From Myoxocephalus aenaeus (lineage: Eukaryota > Chordata > Actinopteri > Perciformes > Cottidae): 64,000 bases of DNA. Positions within the stretch are counted from its first letter, which is position 1. Every line of letters starts with the position of its first letter. The stretch lies in NCBI GenBank assembly GCA_038501785.1, contig JBAMJR010000071.1, forward strand, positions 379,501 through 443,500. Reading direction: 5' to 3'. A model generated the notes under the pieces. The model was not told where the DNA came from and made no database searches. It worked only from the letters and a program-made list of their open reading frames with translations. Below are positions 23,396 to 64,000 of this stretch, in pieces. Both the position numbers and the translations under genes were made by a program.

Positions 23396-23486
23396 CGTTC
23401 GGAGGGGGGTCTCGCCCGGGGCGTAATTACATGTAGAACCGCCACTGATCCCACTCCTCCCCCCCCCCCCCCCCCCCGCCCCCCCC
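23359..23486. repeat. G31 tract and interrupted C19/C8 tract facing each other
   Basis: G5-A-G31 spans 23359-23395. C19 (23459-23477), one G and C8 (23479-23486) follow 63 bases later. They could pair as a hairpin or form a G-quadruplex and i-motif. Homopolymer lengths may be assembly-dependent. Confidence 0.9.
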
Positions 23487-23678
23487 TCTCTCCTCCATAC
23501 ATCGCAGTCAGTGCGCAGCGGCAGCGGCGGCAGAGCGCGCTGTGGATCCGGTGCGTGAGGATCTCCGGAGGGAAACAGGATAACTCGGTCGCGCTGCAGT
23601 GGATCTCCTCTCAGCTCAGACCCGCACGAGGCGCTGCTCGCGGCTCCACGCAGGAGACATTCCCACTCCTCCACAGGT
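23484..23678 (+). other. ecel1: Candidate non-coding exon 1 and core promoter region of ecel1
   Basis: A GC- and CpG-rich block follows the C-tract and ends at CTCCACAG with a GTAGGG donor at 23679. Mammalian ECEL1 has a non-coding first exon, and this is the best donor in GC-rich sequence upstream of the acceptor at 29194. The transcription start is not visible and no TATA box is evident. The left edge is arbitrary. The assignment is inference; cap-selected or full-length RNA reads would settle it. Confidence 0.4.
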
Positions 23679-26223
23679 AGGGTCTCCATGGTCTCCATGC
23701 TCTGCAGACTGAACCCGGCTAATCACGGGGCTGCTTTCAAATCACGGACGCGAGGATAAAGGGGAAATACAATGCCATAAATGAACTTGTGAGTCACGTG
23801 TTTAGCAGGCAGGTGAGGGGTCCACTCGTGTGTTTTGGGGTCTTTTCCTCACGTGTCAGAGAGCGGGGCTAGAAGTTTTCATGGCCAGTAAAGAGACGCG
23901 CGTGTCGGCTGGCTGTGGACGCGGAGCCGGTCTGTGGGTCCGGTCTGTGGGTCCGGTCTGTGGAGCCGGTCTGTGGGTCACTTTACAGAAGGATGACGCG
24001 TCAAGTGAGAGCAACGCGCGTGGATTTATGTCTTTATTTATCCTCTTTATGTTGCACTTTCTGTAAAGCGTGTTTGCGTCGTTGGTGACCCGACAGAGAA
24101 AATTTATTTAACATCATTGGAAGTAAATATCAACATATGCGATTTTTAGTTTTTAGTTTTTTATACATATATATATGTATTTATGTTGCATCACCAGCAG
24201 CTTCCTGGTCGCCTGCATCTCACCGAAAAAGTTAGAAATCCTAACACACGGTGCATACTTTATAAATCAGTTTTAATTATCAATCAATCGCAGAGTCACG
24301 CGCTTTTTCCTCCACTTAAGAAAAGTGCAATTTAATACCTCTTCTCTTATTGTTCAAAGAGCATAACTTAAAACCTCACAGATGCAAATGCATACAGCGA
24401 TGATTCATTCGGCTCATAATCCACAGCACGGCGGGCTATGAGAGGGTGAGAGGACTTCTAACTGCTGTCAGCGCAGTGAGGCTACAGGTGGAAGAGGTAA
24501 AAACACCAATAATGTGACTGTAGTGTGGAGTTATGTCAGTGTGTGTGTGTCTGTGGTGTGTGTGTGTTCTTCAAGTGACTCAAACTCTTCTGCTATAATA
24601 AATAAATAGACTTAAAGAGCCCATTGTGCGTCTCCCACATACGCTGCAATGCATTAAAATCTAGTTTTAACGGCCCCCACGAAGGGGTCTGTGCCTAAAG
24701 ACGCATCTCCTGCTGTTATATTGGGCTCCTGAGCCGTGTGTCCAAATCCGTAGCTCACACACAAACGCACCGTGGCCCTCTACTGCAGCCTCTGGCGACC
24801 GGCGATAAGGCTGGAGGGGCCCACTGAACCCATTGAGCCACCGCACAGCTCCGTATGGGGAGGAGGGGGGTCAGGCTCTGTGACCGCTTTGATTAGGGGA
24901 TAATAAAGCATTTATAGAGGGGCTTTCAGGTGACGTCACTCGCCTGAGAGGAGATAAAAGTATATGGAGTCCCTCCGCTAAGCTCTTGTTTTTTTGGCCA
25001 CCACCGAGTATCATCACAAAGTGCAGAGCAGGGAAGAATTTATGTTCATGGTGAAGTTATTGTGTCACAGACACTGAGAGGAGTTTGGAGGAAGTGGCAG
25101 TTTCTGAATGTGTTTCCACTTCCTGTGTCGTCGCAGTTGGGCAACAGACCAGGAGCAACTTTTCTTTTCTTGCTACAGTATCCATTCACCCGTGAATCAT
25201 ACCGACAGAGTCAAATATATATAAATAAAACATGCACGGTCCTTTACGGTCTCTTTATATGTGCCCTCCGGCGATCGTTGCCGACTTTGCAATTCCGTTG
25301 CGCCCGTCGATGTCGACCGCGGGCGACTTTACGTCTCGCTGTCAACGAATCCGACGGCTTCCCCTCGGACCGCGGGGGGGAACACTTCTTTAATGTGTCG
25401 ACGCGTTAACTCCCGGAGCAATAAAGCCTGTAATTCCAATTCCAAGGCCTCTGGCGGGTCGCTCCTGCCGATGCACACGAGCGTGACGTCGTTTGCGACG
25501 AGCGGGGGGAACTTTCTATTTAGAGTTTGGTAAAATATTCACTTGTAACTCGGCTGAATCGATTTAGCTGACGCCGCCGCGTCCTCTGTGCGTGAAGCCA
25601 GTTACATGGAGACATTTATGAACGCGGAGCTGCGATCCATCTGCAGAAGCTCCTTAACCCGGGCCATCAGAGGCCTCCGCTTATTGATTATCCATTGATC
25701 TCCTGTGAGGATTTATTATCGTTGGTTACAGAAGCGAGAGGAAGGGCAGTTTGCTACACATCTCTCTCTCCTTGCAGGTTATCTCCATCGCTCCAGCTGT
25801 AAAGACATGCTATTCAGCCTTTTTTTAACGGCTAGATATCATCTTATGTTTCATGTTTTATGCATGTTTTTCTTACTGGGCGAACCTCGTATCGTTCAGG
25901 GGTCAAAGTGTCCCAAGAATCGCAGATTCTTAACAGAAGTTTTTTGGCGTCGAGAAGACAGAATTACTGGATTTTCTCTGAGTAGAAATGACGCTTTTAC
26001 AGTTAATTTTGATTCAATAGACCTTTCTGTCCATTTGGTGTCAAGCTGCAGGACCCCCTGAAGGTCCCCGGACCACACGTTGAGAACCCGCCCTGCTTCA
26101 TGTGAATAAGAGATTGTCTGTTGCTGGGACAACTGACAAGTCGCTATGCATCACCAGGGGTGGTTTTTTTATGCGTGTATGTATGTGCAGTGAGAGAGAG
26201 AAATAAAGTGTCTGTGCGTGTGT

Positions 26224-26264
<41 letters not shown>

Positions 26265-26391
26265 CAGTATTAGTATGACTCTAAGATATTAGGCCCTGTC
26301 ATGTTCGGTAAATAGCCATTCATCACGCATTGCTCTCCCTGTGATGGTACCCGCAACATCCAATCCATTACCCATACGCTGGATGTCCACT

Positions 26392-26428
<37 letters not shown>

Positions 26429-26568
26429 TGCATGCGTGCATCATAATTCATTACAATGCTTAAGGAGTTGTGACATACGTGAAAGTGCATCTGCATATTG
26501 CATCTTGAGCAGCAGTTCTGTAATATTCACGTTATAAGACATGATCATACTGAATCTGCACCGTAGAT

Positions 26569-26644
<76 letters not shown>

Positions 26645-28466
26645 CAGAGCAGAGGATTGATGGATGATAAGTTGAACTGATAACGACGCGGCACAGAAAC
26701 ACCGCTCCACCGCGATAAGATGCCCGGTCGCCTCTGCTCTGCTGCTGGCGTGGGATCACATGATGTCACCACGCCGCTTCTCTTTCCACACATGTTTCTG
26801 TTATGTCATGTAAACTAACCATGCACCTATCAGCTGTGTGCTCCAGATCAGACTTGCTATCTTCCTATGTTTGCACTTTTTAAACAGAAAGCACAGTTTT
26901 GTGTGTGATTTTGTACTGGAAATGACAAGCAATAAACCCAGTTAGTGTTTTTTTACCTTGATGGTGGCTGCTGGCAGGAGTAGTCTTATTTAGTTTTTCC
27001 CTCTGCAAAAAGAAGTCTGGTTGTGTAGAAGTCTATGCTTCATGTGTTAAAGCTGCATTCTCTCTCCTGACCACCAGAGGGCAACTCCTTCGGTTGTATA
27101 GAAGTATATGCTTCATGTGTTAAAGCTGCATTCTCTCTACTGACCACCAGAGGGCAACTCCTCTGGTTGTATAGAAGTCTATGCTTCATGTGTTAAAGCT
27201 GCATTCTCTCTCCTGACCACCAGGGGGTGACTCCTCTGGTTGTATAGAAGTCTATGCTTCATGTGTTAAAGCTGCATTCTCTCTAATGTCCACCAGGGGG
27301 TGACTCCTCTGGTTGTATAGAAGTCTATATAAATGACTCTACTTCTCTCTTGATGTATTCCCTCAGTAAACATTGTAAACATGAGTTTATGTCTCAATCT
27401 CTAGTTTCAAGTCTTCTTCAATACAGCATGATGTTCATTTAGTAAATTATGGTCATTTAGAGTCAAACAGACCATAAAGCAGGGGACGCTTTAGGGGCGG
27501 GGCTACAAGGTGATTGGCAGGTCTCTACAGAGACGTATACGGTGTCTCTACGTCACTCCTCCTCAGTCCTAATACGATCACTTCTGTTCATCGGTTGCAA
27601 AAAAACAAACAAGATGGCGACGGCCGTAATCTCCTTCTTATCTAATTCACAACATCTCACGTCTCACGTCTCTTCCCGCTCCCCAGCTCGTTGAACAAGC
27701 CACCAAAAAAAAGGTTAATCTCTAACATCCGTTTGCAGGACAAATAGCTCAAAAGCAGAAGGGCAAAGATCGCCGCTGAAGGATCTGTCTTGATGGAAAA
27801 CGTGTTTTCGCTCCCAACTCGCGAGTATTTTATTTACCAACTGGCTGCGCTGGTAATCCGCTGATCGCCAGCTGCTGTTGACCAAAGACAGACGTCGACA
27901 CGCCCCTCGGGTTGCCTGAGAGCCAATGGGTGTTTGCAGAACTAGAACTAGCGGGTGTCATGTGCGGACCCTTCCCATGTGGAGGTTCAGTACTCCTTGC
28001 ATTGACATTGAAGGTAAACACTTCACCTCAGCGTTATCCCAGAGGAGTTGCACGGAGAACCCCTCGTTGGGTTCCCCACCAACAAACACGGTGTCATTGC
28101 CAACGGGACTCGAACCCTCAGACGTCTGCAGCGGTAGACGATCGTTGCATCTCTTCACCGCCGATGCTCTGTATTCTGTCTGTCACTCTTTCCCCCTGCA
28201 ACACAATGAACCCATTTCCATCATCACCTCATGATTCGGATGATGACCTCTCACAGGAGGAAGATGCCCGCTACTTCTCTCTCTTTTTGTTCACCTGTAA
28301 ACACACGAAACGAAACGAAACTTCTTATTTCAGTCCCAACCTCCCCTTCTTATCTGCATACAGCACTCCCATAAAAGCTTGTAAAAGACATCCGTGCTGG
28401 AGTTTGCTTTTCTCAGAGGAGATAACGGGGATCAATTTTCACAGATCGCTTTTCAGCGAGTTCACT

Positions 28467-28537
<71 letters not shown>

Positions 28538-29061
28538 GTAAACTCATACCGGGGCAGCGTCCAGAGCATCTCTCCGTCTAAAGGCTTGTGATATCGCCTA
28601 CGGGCTTTATGAAGAGAGCATTAGCAGAAGCAGAGAGAGATGCTCACAAAATATATTTTGTCTGCGTTCGTCTAGTTGACAGAAAACGCCATGAATCAGC
28701 GTATGGAGTCCTAAAATAAAAACACTTAGGGACGCATGAGTGATATTTTGTCCTCTGCTTGCCATGCGATAGCTTGTTATTGCTTTAAAAACCTGATGCC
28801 CGCTGTGTTGTAAGTGTCTTCTTCAGTTTGGTGAGACAGAAGAGGACATAAATTCTCCCCCCGGTCCTTCTGTAAAATACATAAATATAAAAATAAATGT
28901 GCACTGACACCAGCTAAGTTATGGTGATTGCCACATCTCCTGCCCAGCTGACGCCGCTCCATGCCTACATTGATCCATCCAACGCCCGCGAGTCACCCGG
29001 GGACATCGTCTCCGACTATCACCGATCAATCCAACAGCTTCTGCCGACACACAACAAGACA

Positions 29062-29094
<33 letters not shown>

Positions 29095-29194
29095 ACTTTG
29101 TCATTCTCAGCTGTTTGTAATCATGTGTTCGGTTTCCCGCCATCTCCCTTGACTTACGGCCCTCTTCCCGTCTCCTTTCTATTTTCATCGACAG
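23679..29194 (+). other. ecel1: Intron 1 of ecel1 (predicted)
   Basis: It contains a 14-15-bp tandem of ggtctgtgggtcc (23925-23978) and a CRE palindrome at 24931-24938 near homeobox-like AT motifs. A CpG-dense block lies at 25262-25580. GT runs are at 26225-26261, 26394-26426 and 26571-26641. R73 copy E follows, then a tRNA-B-box-like repeat (28040-28160, with gggactcgaaccctc), a CA run at 28470-28535 and a GT run at 29064-29093. The remainder is unrecognised. Confidence 0.5.
27017..27650 (+). repeat. R73 cassette copy E in ecel1 intron 1: four units plus tail
   Basis: Cores lie near 27069 and 27141 (both ccaccagagggc), 27214 and 27287. The tail has the GC box, a mutated TGATTGGCAG (27511-27520) that creates an inverted CCAAT box, and CAAGATGGCG at 27610-27619. 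Confidence 0.88.
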
Positions 29195-29517
29195 GTCACC
29201 TGTAACTGGTTGGAGAAGAGGAGGACAAATGGAGAGGCAGCGGAGGGAGAGAGGATGAGAGAGAGAGAACAGGACCCGTGAGATTCCTGGTGCACAATGG
29301 GAGCCCGTCGCTCGGCTGGCTTTTGATTTGAAAAGAATAAATGGGACTTTGCCTAAAGAGGGCCGACTTGGATTTTATTTGACTTCCCTTCAGTGTCTCA
29401 GCCTTTGGTGGACGTCCTGCTCTCCGTCTGCGTAGGAGTCCTCATGGCTGGACGCTAGAAACCACCACCCTTGTTCTGGTCCTCGCCCTGCTGCTCCCCT
29501 GGGCCCGGTGCACCGCC
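29195..29517 (+). promoter_or_regulatory. ecel1: 5' leader of ecel1 in exon 2, with five upstream ORFs
   Basis: A pyrimidine-rich acceptor ending CGACAG at 29194 opens a 323-nt leader before the ATG. Five upstream ATGs each start a very short ORF that stops before the main start: 29229-29258, 29255-29281, 29297-29326, 29341-29382 and 29444-29458. None is in frame with an uninterrupted extension of ECEL1. The main ATG has G at -3 and G at +4. The exon edge is predicted from the splice signal alone. Confidence 0.55.
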
Positions 29518-63767
<34,250 letters not shown>

Positions 63768-64000
63768 GTACAGAAGCCTCCCAGAGGCGTCACGCTGTTG
63801 TCTTTCATTACATTTACATGTTGAATCATTTTAGCCGCCGCTCTCAGCCGGAGCGCCGGATCACAGGGAGCAGGTGGGAGTTATTTGTGTCATCCCAGCA
63901 TTAGCTAATGGAGACGTGAACCGCTGGACGCGGCGTTGATGACAGCGCCGTGGCTCCAAGCGCCGGACCACCGCTGCTCTCTAACTATTACCACGGTCAT
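63768..64000 (+). other. ecel1: Start of ecel1 intron 16 (continues past window)
   Basis: 233 nt after the exon 16 donor with no further ECEL1-like frame. Confidence 0.85.

Noticed and set aside
27912..28541. 209-codon ORF in intron 1
   Set aside because: It crosses a dispersed repeat and a CA run, has no family resemblance, and ends in poly-TH.

Overview
The window is vertebrate nuclear DNA, almost certainly from a ray-finned (teleost, probably percomorph) fish. It has one long-intron, GT-AG spliced gene in a background dense with CA/GT microsatellites, hAT-type DNA transposon remnants and short dispersed repeats typical of teleosts. There are no bacterial-type operons, no CRISPR arrays and no confident RNA genes.

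The only protein-coding gene I can support is ecel1 (endothelin-converting enzyme-like 1, also called DINE), a neuronal type II membrane metallopeptidase of family M13. It lies on the + strand. I assembled fifteen coding exons between 29518 and 63767 by matching each reading frame to the ECEL1/neprilysin family and requiring canonical splice sites with continuous phase. Together they encode 742 residues. They include a cytosolic tail, one membrane anchor (about residues 78-100), the M13 ectodomain, the zinc motif HELTH (637-641) and the third zinc ligand in ENIAD (697-701). The last roughly 58 residues expected from the mammalian orthologue lie beyond position 64000, so the gene is cut by the window end. 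A likely non-coding exon 1 ends at 23678. The coding exon 2 begins near 29195 and carries a leader with five short upstream ORFs.

Layout: 1-23.3 kb is intergenic and repeat-filled. It holds 73-bp minisatellite cassettes, a 919-bp hAT element with a target-site duplication, a GCTAGC-rich foldback element, a perfect 17-bp hairpin, an ~800-bp polypyrimidine tract and a second hAT fragment. 23.4-29.2 kb is the presumed promoter, exon 1 and intron 1. 29.2-63.8 kb holds the coding exons, and introns 6 (10.3 kb), 7 (4.9 kb) and 12 (4.3 kb) contain most of the repeats.

The most interesting non-genic signal is a dispersed cassette present in seven places (A-G, listed in the features). It is a variable array of 73-bp units, each with a CTCF-like core, followed by a conserved unique tail. 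The tail carries a GC box, a TGATTGACAG (PBX/MEIS-type) motif and, in the longer copies, ETS- and YY1-like motifs. Two copies form a large inverted pair at 17.0-19.5 kb and two or three lie inside ecel1 introns. Motif matches are by eye; binding and function are inference.
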